Source: Agapetus fuscipes (taxonomy: Eukaryota > Arthropoda > Insecta > Trichoptera > Glossosomatidae). Taken from it: a stretch of 64,000 nucleotides of DNA. Of this stretch, positions 19,975 through 29,827 are shown piece by piece. Below the pieces are notes generated by a model. It saw nothing but the letters and a program-made list of their open reading frames with translations, ran no database searches and was not told the origin of the DNA. A program made the position numbers and the translations under genes. The stretch covers positions 2,051,001-2,115,000 of the forward strand of contig OX637332.1 of assembly GCA_951799405.1 (NCBI GenBank), written 5' to 3'. Position 1 is the first letter of the stretch. The number at the start of each line of letters is the position of its first letter.

Positions 19975-20190
19975 TTTGGTTTTTATATTGTAGGTCCACA
20001 TGCGGCATGTGTTAGCACGAACTTATACATGTTACCCACAAGCAGTTCAATGCTAGTCCGCGCTTACACGTGCTGGTTGTGACTTGCAAAATAAACCAAA
20101 CCTCACATGAACATAAAACTTACAACTTCTGCTGCCTTTTTCTTACACCGAGAGGGCATTGGCAAAAGGGAACCAAGTTTTTACAGCATG
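19975..20190. repeat. two TailA fragments, inverted
   Basis: Plus fragment 19975-20035 (TTTTATATTGTAGGTCCACA) directly abuts a minus fragment 20030-20190 of the older subfamily (CACATGAACATAAAACTTAC to AACCAAGTTTTTACAGCATG). Confidence 0.7.
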
Positions 20191-20193
20191 AAG

Positions 20194-20445
20194 GGTTCCT
20201 TGACTTATAGGTTGGTATGAGGCTGACCAACCATACTGTAAAAGATAGTTCACTTTTCCAATGTCACCCCTGTTTCAGGGAAGGTCGGCAAGAGTTGCAG
20301 GGCTTATGTTCATTTGAGATTGGGTTTTTATATTGTAGGTCCACATTCGGCATGTGTTGGCGCGAACTTATACATGTCTGCTTGTGGCAATGCGTTTAAT
20401 ATGAATCTTAAATGTATATTGTATATATCTTGCCTGTGTAAATGT
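20194..20445 (+). repeat. TailA copy
   Basis: Starts GTTCCTTGACTTATAGGTTG; diverges in the last 30 bp and lacks the usual tail. Confidence 0.85.
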
Positions 20446-20944
20446 ACATATATTGCCTACCTATTAGGTGCATGTGCCTGCATGGAATGCACGCCCCTGC
20501 CCTGTATTTTTATGATCGGATAGCGTCGCTCCGGTACTTAGATGTAAATGCGGCAAGCCGTATCTGTACCCCGAGTATGAGCCACTTACGTAAACTCTAT
20601 TTCACTTAAATAAAAAAATGTATTAAATATACGAAGGGCACGCCCATCGAGCGATCTAGTTTTCATACATTTTTTGCGATTTGCGCAATCGAGGGGAGTT
20701 TGCGGAGTATATTTATATACTCTATGTACTATGTGTTCGCAACAAGCGGGCGAAGATTGCGTCAATTAGGTTATCTACATAATGACAGTGCTGCTGCTCG
20801 CTGTCACAACAGAGGGACAGGGAGGGCGGCCTTAATAAACCATCATCATCATCATCGTCACCCGTAGAGAGTACAAAGCTCCCCTTACAGGTTTTGTTTG
20901 TTTGTGTATCTTGCGCAATCTGTCGGGATATTTACTTCAAACGA

Positions 20945-21292
20945 AAATACCGGCACAGTTGAAACGAAAGTTGAAATTGTGGATGAATTCAGATACTTGG
21001 GAAGTATGTTTGAAAAGAATGGAAAGATGACAAGAGAACTTGAGAATAGGGTGTGCAAGGGAAAGCAAGTGGTCGGTGCAATAGGAAGAATAGCAAAGAA
21101 CAAGCGACAAAGAACAATGGGATATACAAAGTGAGCGTTTATACGCTCACTTTTGAAGAAAATGCATGAAAATGGTGTTGGATATGAAGGAATTGAAAGA
21201 GGTATGTCAGGATAGGAAAAAATGGAGGCAACTCTGCAGAGGCTCTGGCTACCCCTAGCGGAATGGCGACAGAGTTACAGTTACAGTAACAG
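20945..21292 (+). pseudogene. LINE-Q RT fragment, internally deleted
   Basis: First a more N-terminal RT segment (VETKVEIVDEFRYLGSMFEK, then NRVCKGKQVVGAIGRIAKNK). This joins abruptly to KCMKMVLDMKELKEVCQDRK, WRQLCRGSGYP and the ACAGTT tail. The middle block with RWFGH and GRPRKVW is missing. A (CAT)n run lies just upstream at 20836-20858. Confidence 0.8.
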
Positions 21293-21517
21293 TTGGCTCA
21301 ACCTTTACAAAATATGAGATTAAGCTCCGTGGGGCTCTCATTTCGCATTTTAGCACCAAAGAACCTTTGGAGCTGGGAAATTAGGAAACAGCGCGGTTAA
21401 AAGATGCACTGTATGTGCAGTGCGTAGTTTTTCGTTTTGTCCTTTACAAATTGCCGCGAAAAAATAAAGAAAATAATAATCTTTTTATAGATATTTCTCA
21501 ATCTTGTTCTTATTGTT

Positions 21518-21779
21518 CTAATCTAATCTAATCTAATCTAAGTTGCAAAGATATGTTACATTGGAGATTCACATTGTATGCATTCTCAAAAGCAGACACG
21601 TACAAGTTCGCGCTTGCACATGCCGCATGTGAACCTACAACATAAAAACTCAAATCACAAATTAACATACACCCTGCAACTCTTGCCGACCTTCCCTGAG
21701 ACAGGGGTGACATTGGCAAAATGAACCATTTTTACAGCATGGGTGGTCAGCCGCATACCAACCTATAAGTCAAGGAACC
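21518..21779 (-). repeat. TailA copy
   Basis: Full minus-oriented unit, (CTAAT) tail at left and TATAAGTCAAGGAAC at right. Confidence 0.88.
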
Positions 21780-21985
21780 CTTCATGCTGTAAAAACTTGG
21801 TTCAGTTTTGCCAATGCCCTCCCGGTTTTAGAAAAAGGCAGCAGAAGTTGCAAGTTTTATGTTGATGTAAGGTTTGGTTTATTTTGCAAGTAAAACACCA
21901 GCATGTGTAAGCGCGGACTAGCATTGAACTGCTTGTGGGTAAGAATCAAATTAGAGCCTTTGCAACTTGGATTGTAGATTTTAAA
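21778..21985 (+). repeat. TailA copy, older subfamily
   Basis: TTCATGCTGTAAAAACTTGG, TGCCCTCCCGGTTTTAGAAA and GCATGTGTAAGCGCGGACTA. It starts exactly where the inverted copy ends. Confidence 0.75.
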
Positions 21986-22004
21986 GGACATTCCTGTTTA
22001 ATAG

Positions 22005-22310
22005 ATAACGTCCCCTTAGTGCTTGTCTGTCTTATGTCCATCAGAGGTAATTTCACATGAGCAATGTATGTATGTGTACTGGACCAATGTGTCTTATGAA
22101 AACTGGAAATCGATTTAAATAATATTCAACGCAACTCACACATAATCGTGTTTTACGGTTTTTTTCTTAGCTCAGCTTGTGTGGAATGTGATTCTCAAGA
22201 CGATTTCATTGATAGGTCATCTTTGAATCAAATGGTAGATAAGCTAAACAGGCACGGATGGGACGTAGCTTATTTAATGCGGGTGATAAAAAACTCTGAA
22301 TGAATTTGTT
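22005..22310 (+). repeat. dispersed repeat U1, longest copy
   Basis: TCCCCTTAGTGCTTGTCTGT, AGAGGTAATTTCACATGAGC, GGACCAATGTGTCTTATGAA and TCTCAAGACGATTTCATTGA recur at 585-755 (+), 41985-42055 (+) and 60970-61130 (-). No coding sequence or terminal repeats found. Confidence 0.6.
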
Positions 22311-22547
22311 TCATCACTTTTACCACCACGTCATATTCTATAACCGAAATTAATAACAACCCTTCAGTATGAAGCATGTCACGTTTTAATTGATTGAATT
22401 AAACTATTTTAATTGCATTATGTAATTCAGAGATTTATTTTATTTACTACTATGAGGGAGGTACATGTTACGCTTCGGTCCGAGGGGTAGAAATCAGTAG
22501 CGTATCTAACATGTGAAAAACGACATAAAAAAAACTGCTCGACAAAA

Positions 22548-22845
22548 AAAACAACAAAAAAAAGTTTTTTTTTTAAATATATTTGTGAAGAGAAATGCAA
22601 TTCACCGACCTATTCTGCCTGGCCAGAAAAAGGTATTCACATCATCAATTAATAATTCAATATTGTTTATTTTAATGAATTATTAATTAATAATTACCCA
22701 ATAACATCTAATGAACCAGGGTCAAAGTTATGCTCAAATGACCCAGGCAGGGATCGAACAAACGTTGTTATATTCCAAACACGCTAGAAAGATCAGCTCA
22801 CTTGGCCCCCTCAGCCATAACACCGACAAACCGGAGGTTATGAGT
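22548..22845 (-). repeat. SINE-L copy
   Basis: Minus-oriented: T/A-rich tail, GCAATTCACCGACCTATTCT, GCCTGGCCAGAAAAAGG, AACCAGGGTCAAAGTTATGC, then head with GGATCGAAC and GGCCCCCTCAGCCATAACAC. An (ATTAATTA)-rich stretch replaces part of the middle. Confidence 0.75.
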
Positions 22846-22889
22846 GATTGACTTTAATTTCAATAAGTATGTATGTACAGTTTTCCCTA

Positions 22890-23450
22890 ACTAACAGGTA
22901 AGTTGGTGTGATGCAGTCCACTTTTTATGTAAAAATTGGTTCACTTTGTCAATGTCACCCGTGTTGCATGGAACGACGTTGCAGGTTACCTAATCTTCGT
23001 TTGCGATTTTGGTTTTTATTTTTTGAGCACACATACAGCATGTGCAATCGTGAACTGGCACGTTTCGGCTTTTGAGCGTACATTAAATATGAATCTTAAA
23101 TGTTAATACATGTATCTTTGCAACATAAAGATTATAGACCACCTTCTAGCTACTGACAAACACTGTTGTCTGAATAAACCAAATGTCTGTAGGTGAACGT
23201 ATTTTGAATCATCACGTCCCTTGAATAATAGGTTTGTATGAGGCGGACCCCCCCTGCTATAAAAACTTCGTTCATTTTGCCAATGCCAACACGGTTTCAG
23301 AAAAATGCAGCAGGACTTGCAAAGTTTGAGGCTTGGTTTATTTTGTATGTACACATGCAGCATGTGTAAGCGTGCTTGTAGGCATGCATTAAAAATAAGC
23401 CTTAAATACCAGTATATCGTTGTTACTTAGATTATACATTGTAAACTGAT
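22890..23450 (+). repeat. two TailA copies in tandem, degraded
   Basis: Copy one 22890-23140 (CCCTAACTAACAGGTAAGTT to AACATAAAGATTATAGA), copy two 23217-23450 (TCCCTTGAATAATAGGTTTG to TTGTTACTTAGATTATACAT). Both are old. Confidence 0.7.
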
Positions 23451-23737
23451 AACAAAGCATGTTTCATTTTGTTATATATCTTTCTTGCAACCATTAAAAT
23501 CCGTTCAAACAGTTTAACTCTGTTTAATATAATCGAGATTTTTACTTCTCACTATCTCCTAACATTGATTACTCTTTATTTTTTTGCTTATTAGTAACCT
23601 TTAGGTGCGCCCTCAAAAAAAGACAGAGCTTTTCAGCTACGCCACTGTTTTCGGATTTGCAGTCAGTGTAATGACACAAAAGATTACAATAATTTGTGCC
23701 CGGTGAAGTGTAGAAAGGAACAAACTCCAAATTACAG

Positions 23738-23818
23738 GGTGGGGGAGTAGGCGGGGAGTAGGCGGGAGAGTAGGCGGGGGAGTAGGCGGTGGGGGGGCGG
23801 GAGAGGGGGGGCGGTAGG
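23738..23818 (+). repeat. G-rich minisatellite, ~11-12-bp unit
   Basis: Repeats of GGGAGTAGGCGGG followed by GGTGGGGGGGCGGGAGAGGG give at least eight runs of three or more G. It is C-rich on the strand that is the Awh sense strand. Confidence 0.85.
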
Positions 23819-23892
23819 GCTGACAAATGTAAATACACTTTCAAAGGAACATATCACGTGTAGTAGGTAGCTATCTTAGTTTCACACTATCT

Positions 23893-24126
23893 GCAATCTA
23901 TAATCTAAGTTGCAATGATATATTAAAAATTAAGATTTATATTAACATGCGCACACGCAGACCCGCACAAGTTTGCGCTTGAACATGCTTCAAGTGTGCT
24001 TTTAAAATAATAATCCGATTTCAAATGAGCATCCTGGCGACCTTTCTTGAAACATGGAGTGATATTGGGATGTTTACAAAATAGGTAATCAGCCTCATAC
24101 TAACAATTATTAGTCAAGAAACAAAA
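23893..24126 (-). repeat. TailA copy, degraded
   Basis: Minus-oriented, TCTATAATCTAAGTTGCAAT to TTATTAGTCAAGAAAC. Confidence 0.75.
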
Positions 24127-24639
24127 ATTATGTCCATTACTTATGTAACCCCTTGTAAAAAGACACAATAAATAAATAAAATCTTTTAAATACAAAATAA
24201 CAAAAAGACGACTAAAGCATTTTTTCTTTGGCTTTTTTTTTAGTAGCCCGGCCGCGTGACGTCACAATTATGTTATCCATAGAATTTGTACCGAGTCCAT
24301 TAAAAAATATATTGTGAAGTTGCGTCAAACAATGCATTAAATATAAGGATGATTTGGGGAGCGTTATTTTATGTCAATCACACCTCAAGAGACCTCTGCG
24401 AGCTTGGTTGTCGCCACAAGCAAGACCCAGTTGCTGTGAAGGTAGTTTAAGACCAATTCATTTTCAACGCGCGCCCCTCGCGTTGATGTACCTACGGTAC
24501 ATCACAGTGATTCAGCGAAAATCAGTCGAGTCCGCCCGCTTGTGTGCAAAAAGGATTCCCTCCGTAGATTCAATTACGCAATTATGCGGCACACACAGGG
24601 GTAGTAGGTGCGCGCGTACACATGCTGGAAGGTGTCCAC

Positions 24640-24862
24640 GACAACTCGGTCACAGACAGCTCGGCTATGCACAAATCGGTCACACGACAGTTCGTAATCA
24701 GAACTTTTCAGGCCCTTAGCGCCCTTGGAGTGACATTGAGTTACGAAACGGCGCTGATAAAGAAAGCATCACCATCATCATTCACATACAAGTCGGCCAC
24801 GGATAGCTCGTCCTCAGATATATCGGTCACGGACAATTCATTCACACGACTTTTTGGTCATC
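24640..24862 (+). repeat. degenerate CGGTCAC/GACAGCTCG repeats
   Basis: TCGGTCACAGACAGCTCGG, TCGGTCACACGACAGTTCG, GTCGGCCACGGATAGCTCG and TCGGTCACGGACAATTCATT recur about every 17-40 bp. Inverted relatives (CGAGTTGTCTCTGACCGATT) lie at 27118-27180. Confidence 0.55.
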
Positions 24863-24865
24863 ACC

Positions 24866-24977
24866 GACGTTAGCCATGTTGAAAGCACCGGTTCCCATAG
24901 ATCACCGAAGTTAAGCAACATTGGGCGTGGTCAGTGCTTGGATGGGTAACCGCTCAGGTACTCCGCGTGTCGTTGGC
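24866..24977 (+). pseudogene. 5S rRNA-like segment
   Basis: CACCGGTTCCCATAGATCAC, CGAAGTTAAGCAACATTGGG, CTTGGATGGGTAACCGC and GTGTCGTTGGC follow eukaryotic 5S rRNA from about nucleotide 10 to the 3' end, including the internal A-box and C-box region. The 5' stem is scrambled (GACGTTAGCCATG) and the 3' end runs without a T-run into a SINE-C head at 24984. Read as a pseudogene or 5S-derived SINE head. Confidence 0.75.
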
Positions 24978-24983
24978 ATCTTG

Positions 24984-25306
24984 GACCGGTCCGTAGTCCG
25001 TAGTGGCAACACTTCGGACTCGTAAATGGAAGGTTGTGGATTTGGATCCCGGCGGAGCACAAAAATATACCATTTATATTTCGAATGTCTCTTCGCTGGG
25101 TTAAAAAATTCATAAACCTTTACCAATGACCGGTCACCAAAGGTCCATCCAGCCTTACAGCAACTGGGTCTTGCTTGAGTATTGGCGCTTTGTAGCGACG
25201 ACCAAGCTCGTACACCTCTGCGGCACTACAACAAGTGTCATAGACCCCTAGAGTCTTTAGAATCTAGGGAGTCTCCCGCACAGGATTTCTTAAAAAAAAA
25301 AAAATG
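24984..25306 (+). repeat. SINE-C copy, single-headed form, full
   Basis: Head ACCGGTCCGTAGTCCGTAGT, body GACCGGTCACCAAAGGTCCA, CTTGAGTATTGGCGCTTTGT, then the alternative 3' end CTCTGCGGCACTACAACAAG, GACCCCTAGAGTCTTTAGAA and CCGCACAGGATTTCTT, and a poly(A) tail of about 13. Confidence 0.88.
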
Positions 25307-25309
25307 ACA

Positions 25310-25558
25310 TTTCGGTCACTAACAATATATCTACGGTTAAACATTTTGGTAAAAAAATGAGTTATGAATGCTATCCTACTTGAAATTTTCCGCTCTTTCT
25401 AATGCGCTAACTCCCATAGCTTTGCGATGATTTTTGGGTTGTTTATGCCCGAGCAAACATCTGCGTTTTCAAAGTATGGTTTTGGTGTAACCGACAAAAT
25501 TTTGGCCTGTTTTGTCCTAAAGGCGCTTGTGACATAAAAAAAATCGTAAAATAACATT
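25310..25558 (-). repeat. dispersed repeat, inverted mate of 5105-5335
   Basis: ATGAGTTATGAATGCTATCC, CTAATGCGCTAACTCCCATA and GTCCTAAAGGCGCTTGTGAC match the earlier copy in reverse orientation. It is bracketed by two SINEs. Confidence 0.6.
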
Positions 25559-25850
25559 AATATGCCGTGAGCTCGGTTTCGAATCCCACCGAGGGTGTCA
25601 GAAATTATTTCCCATTTTCGGTGTTTATTTCAAACTGAAATCAAAATAATATAGTTTACTCAGCCTTCACAAGCAATGAGTGCCAGCCCTCTCGGGAGCT
25701 GGGAAATCCCCACTTCAACTGAAGTGGATGGTGTAAGGCCGGCCCCCTTACCTGTAAAAAATAAATAGGTTCAACTCCCCACATGCGACCCTTTCGGGAA
25801 TAGCGCGGCAAGAAGTTACACTTTATGTGTGGCTTCGTTGCGTTTTAAAC
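25559..25850 (+). repeat. SINE-B copy, 5'-truncated
   Basis: Starts in the head at ATGCCGTGAGCTCGG, keeps B-box-like GTTTCGAATCCCACC, and runs to GTGTGGCTTCGTTGCGTTTT. A mariner element follows four bases later. Confidence 0.85.
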
Positions 25851-25853
25851 TAT

Positions 25854-26794
25854 AGGGTGTTTTTTTTAGAGGTATAGAACTTTAAGTTGGCAACACTCTT
25901 TTAACTGGCGGCCATTTTGTCAGCTGTTAAGTGATTTGTGTTTAGTTAAGTTTGGCATTTCAACATGAATAGACAACTCGTGCAACAATTGAAGCCACAC
26001 GATCACCTAGCAAGGCGTAGATTCGGTGAATGGGTCCAAAACAAGATTGCCGTTGATCCCGATTTTCATAAGAGAATTTTGTTTAGCGATGAAGCTCACT
26101 TTTGGTTGAATGGCTACGACAATAAACAAAACTGCCGTATTTGGAGTGAAGATAATCCTCAAGTGTATGTTGAAACACCGTTACATCCAGAAAAAACTGA
26201 CTGTTTGGTGTGCTTTATGGGCTGGTGGAATCATTGGTCCGCACTTCTTTAAAAAAGGTGCTGGCCAGAACGTAACAGTCAATGGTGACCGCTATAGAGC
26301 CATGATTACTGACTTTTTCGTTCCTCAATTGAACAACCATGATGTGCAGGAGCTGTGGTTTCAACAAGACGGTGCAACATGTCACACAGCTCGTGCCACA
26401 ATTGATTTACTGAAGGAAACGTTTGGTAACCGCATAATTTCACGTTCCGGATCCGTGAATTGGCCTCCAAGATCGTGTGATTTAACACCGCTAGATTATT
26501 TTCTTTGAAGATATGTGAAGTCGCTAGTCTACGCCGATAAGCCCGAAACGATCGACCACATAGAGGACAACATTCGCCGCGTTATTGCTGATATACGGCC
26601 ACAAATGTTGGAAAAAGTTATTTAAAATTGGACCTCCAGATTAGATTACGTCCGAGCCAGCCGTGGCGGTCATATGCCAGAAATCATATTTAAATTATAA
26701 TGTCAAAAGAATAAAGTCAACTTCATGTCAATTATAAAAAATCATCCTTGTTTTATACCATTCCAAAGTTCTATACCTCTAAAAAAAACACCCT
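25854..26794 (+). mobile_element. mariner-like element (DD41D type), internally deleted
   Basis: Terminal inverted repeats of ~28 bp: AGGGTGTTTTTTTTAGAGGT, then ATAGAACTTT, mirrored at the right end with no obvious mismatch. The target duplication is no longer clear. Length ~940 bp against roughly 1.3 kb for full elements. Coding starts at 25965 (MNRQLVQQLKPHDHLARRRF), lacking the N-terminal helix-turn-helix region. Catalytic positions are seen in ILFSDEAHFW and WFQQDGATCHTARA; the third Asp in TPLDYFL lies 41 residues on. A frame shift sits near 26187 in an A run, and stops replace Trp at 26506 and Glu at 26622. Dead copy. Confidence 0.9.
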
Positions 26795-26796
26795 TT

Positions 26797-26842
26797 ATAT
26801 ATTTTTTGTGCTCCGTCGGGAGCCCACAACCTTCCATTAACG
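26797..26842 (-). repeat. SINE-C head fragment
   Basis: TTTTTTGTGCTCCGTCGGGA then CCCACAACCTTCCATTAACG, the head region only, trapped between mariner and a TailA copy. Confidence 0.65.
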
Positions 26843-26844
26843 AG

Positions 26845-27103
26845 TTTCCTTGACTGATAGGTTGGTACGCTGCTGACCACCCATACTGTAAAAAATGGTT
26901 CACTTTGCCAATGTCAACCCTGCTTCAGGGAAGGTCGGCAAGAGTTGCAGGGCTCATGTTCATTTGAGATTGGGTTTTTTATATTGTAGGTCCACATGCG
27001 GCATGTGTAAGCGCGAAATTATGCGTGTCTGCTTGTGGGAATGCATTTAATATGAATCTCAAATGATACATATCTTTGCAGCTTACATTTAGATTTAGAA
27101 GTG
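26845..27103 (+). repeat. TailA copy, full unit
   Basis: Starts TTTCCTTGACTGATAGGTTG directly against SINE-C debris, with no LINE 3' UTR; ends GCAGCTTACATTTAGATTTA. Confidence 0.88.
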
Positions 27104-27109
27104 TTAGAC

Positions 27110-27530
27110 TACGGTTCGGTCGAAGCTGTCGTGCGATCGATTTGTTTATGGACGAGTTGTCTCTGACCGATTTGTCGCGGCACTTGCTTCAGCTAACTGT
27201 GTACGCGCGCAATCAGTGATCACGTCCTGTCGCACAAAAGAACGCCAAATGCAATGAAACGAATCATCCGGCAGACCGAGTACAACAAAAACAACACTTT
27301 TAAACTCAACCGACGCGTTTACAAGATAATCTAAAGCAGCACCTCTAGTGAGCTTTTTGGTTTTGATGCATTTTTTGTTGAGCTTACACGTAAACGTCTA
27401 ACGATAGACCGATAGTAATTGGTTCGAGGGAATCCCAGACAAGACTATTGCGCAGATTATGATTCCATTACTGGGCATAATTTTCAAAGGAATATTGCAT
27501 TTTTTCATTCTCATTTCTGTATGAGATTTA
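27110..27530. other. unique-looking stretch with GACCGA words
   Basis: 27118-27180 carries GGTTCGGTCGAAGCTGTCGT and CTCTGACCGATTTGTCGCGG, related to 24640-24862. The rest shows nothing recognisable. A CTTACACGTAAACGTC word lies at 27383. Confidence 0.4.
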
Positions 27531-27532
27531 AC

Positions 27533-27790
27533 TTAATCTAAATCTAAATCTAAGCTGCAAAGATATGCATCGTTTGAGATTCATATTAAATGCATTCCCA
27601 CAAGCAGACATGCATAATTTCGCGCTTACACATGCCGCATGTGGACCTACAATATAAAAAACCCAATCTCAAATGAACATAAGCCCTGCAACTCTTGCCG
27701 TCCTTCTCTGAAACAGGGGTGACATTGGCAGAGTGAACCATTTTTTTACAGTATGGGTGGTCAGCCGCATACCAACCTATAAGTCAAGGA
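27533..27790 (-). repeat. TailA copy, full unit
   Basis: Minus-oriented with (ATCTAA) tail at left and TATAAGTCAAGGAATT at right. Confidence 0.89.
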
Positions 27791-27895
27791 ATTTTGAAGA
27801 TCTTTATTCCCTTTTTAACTTAGAATGGTTTGAGGTTAAGTTAGTTGAAACAGATATAGTGTCGTATTTTCATTAAAATAGTTTCTATACCTATA

Positions 27896-28126
27896 CTTGG
27901 TATGAGGCTGACCACCCATACTGTAAAAATGGTTCATTTTGCTAATGTCACCCCTGTGTCAAGGAAGGTCGGCAAAAGTTGTAGGCCTTATGTTCATTTG
28001 AGGTTTGGATTTTATTTGTAAGTACACATTCAGCATGTGTAAGCGCGAACTACACGTGTTTGTTTGTGGGCATGCATTTGAGAACCAAAAATGAATATAT
28101 CCTTGCAACTTAGATTATAGATTATA
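27896..28126 (+). repeat. TailA copy, 5'-truncated
   Basis: Starts CTTGGTATGAGGCTGACCAC; ends GCAACTTAGATTATAGATTA. Confidence 0.87.
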
Positions 28127-28210
28127 TAATTACTTCACTTTTGCGTATGCCACTTCTGTTTCAGATAAAGGTGGATAAGAAAAGGTAAGACTTCGAATGT
28201 TTGTAAATAT
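28127..28210 (+). repeat. TailA relic
   Basis: TTCACTTTTGCGTATGCCAC and TTTCAGATAAAGGTGG resemble the centre of the unit; very degraded. Confidence 0.45.
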
Positions 28211-28270
28211 AATTCACATTTTTTATGACCCAGACTTTGACGCGTTCAGTGCTGGCTTAGCCGTCACAAC

Positions 28271-28592
28271 ACGCAACTAAGCTACAAATATAGTGCAACT
28301 CTTGCCGCATTATCTCTTTAAGGGTTTCGCATGTGGCGAGTGAAACCTATTTATTTTTACAGGTAAGCCAACGCCAACGACTTCAGTTGAAGTGAGGGTT
28401 TCCCAGTTCCCGAGATGGCTGGTACTCATTTCTAATGAAGGCTGAGTAAAAATTGCAGGTATTTCATTTTGGGTTTTGAAATAAACACCGAAACAGGAAA
28501 TAAATTTCTGATAGCCTTGGCGGGATTCGAACCCGAGCTCTCGGCATGGAATGCAAGCAGTATACCAACTGAGCTATAGAATAATTTAAATT
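28271..28592 (-). repeat. SINE-B copy, full
   Basis: Minus-oriented: CGCAACTAAGCTACAAATAT, CGCATGTGGCGAGTGAAACC, GGCGGGATTCGAACCCGAGC (B-box) and CCAACTGAGCTATAGAAT (A-box side). Confidence 0.88.
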
Positions 28593-28699
28593 GCGTTTTC
28601 TTATATTGATTCTTCCCCTAATGCTTATAAAATTTATAATTCGTAGCTCCCTATTTGTCATTCGAATATGCCAAAAAAAGAATAGGAAGGGGAAACATG

Positions 28700-28830
28700 A
28701 TATCTTGAATCCAGTGGCTTTTCCGGATGGCGAGTGTCTCCTCTTTGCTCTGTCCTGACACATGTATTTCATCTCGTCGACCTGCATTGCCCACCCTCAG
28801 TGGCACGGAGGCACAGTAACAGTATAAATG
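28700..28830 (-). pseudogene. LINE-like RT C-terminal tip
   Basis: Minus-strand reading MQVDEMKYMCQDRAKRRHSP, preceded by CCTCCGTGCCACTGAGGGTG. It resembles the DEMKEVCQDRKKW end of LINE-Q but is divergent. Confidence 0.5.
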
Positions 28831-29139
28831 CAGTCGTCTTCTCTCCAGAATACCTATACGATATTATATTCCCAAGTGCGTCAAATCAACGTCTCTTGTC
28901 CCTAGCTCCCTCTCTTGTGGAGTTGTCTCCATGGGGTAGGATTTATATCGTAGCGGGTACGAATCGTAAATTGTCAGCCCTTTTCGACCGCGTTCGTAAG
29001 TTGAAACAAAAATGAAGAACGTTAACCGCTTTAATTTCAACTTGATACACATACATGCTTAAACTCTGTGTCTGTAGAATGCTAAACAATCGATGTACAA
29101 AACTTTAACTGCATTTTTTCATGGTGATATATCCAGGTC

Positions 29140-29776
29140 ACGATCTTTCCAATAGCAAAGAAGTCACAAATCTTTCCAATAGCAAAGAAGTCACAATCCT
29201 TCCAATAGTAAACAGGTTACAATCCTTACAATAGCAAAGACGTCACGATCCTTCCAATAGCAAAGAGGTCACAATCCTTCCGAAAGAAAAGAGATCACAA
29301 TCCTTCCGAAAGTAAACAGGGTACAATCCTTACAATAGCAATGAGGTCACGATCCTTCCAATAGCAAAGAGATCACAATCCTTCCAAAATCAAAACTAAG
29401 AGGTCACTTTTCTTCCAAAATCAAATAGGTCACAATAATTCCGAAAGCAAAGAGGTTACAATCCTTCCAAAATCAAAGAGGTCACGATACTTTCAATAGC
29501 AAAGAGGTCACAAACATTCCGAAAGCAAAGAGGTCACAATCCTTCCAATAGCAAAGAGGTCACAATGCCTCCAATAGCAAAGAGGTCACGATACTTTCAA
29601 TAGCAAAGAGGTCACAAACATTCCGAAAGCAAAGAGGTCACAATCCTTCCAATAGCAAAGAGGTCACAATGCCTCCAATAGCAAAGAGGTCACAATCTTT
29701 CTAATAGCAAAGAGGTAACAACCCTTCCAATAGCAAAGAGGTCACAATCCCTCCAATAGCAAAGAGGTCACGATCG
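29140..29776 (+). repeat. minisatellite, 26-bp unit with 104-bp higher-order block
   Basis: About 24 units of CAATCCTTCCAATAGCAAAG plus AGGTCA. A four-unit block at 29485-29588 is repeated at 29589-29692. The array ends about 50 bp before the LIM1-exon donor. Confidence 0.93.
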
Positions 29777-29827
29777 TTAGTAACGAGGCAGACGACCAGA
29801 GAGGCGGGGGAGGTCGGGCGCACTCAC

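Noticed and set aside
24866..24977. functional 5S rRNA gene
   Set aside because: The 5' stem does not match, no T-run follows, and it runs into a SINE.
29140..29776. CRISPR-like array
   Set aside because: Units are contiguous 26-mers with no unique spacers, in an animal genome.
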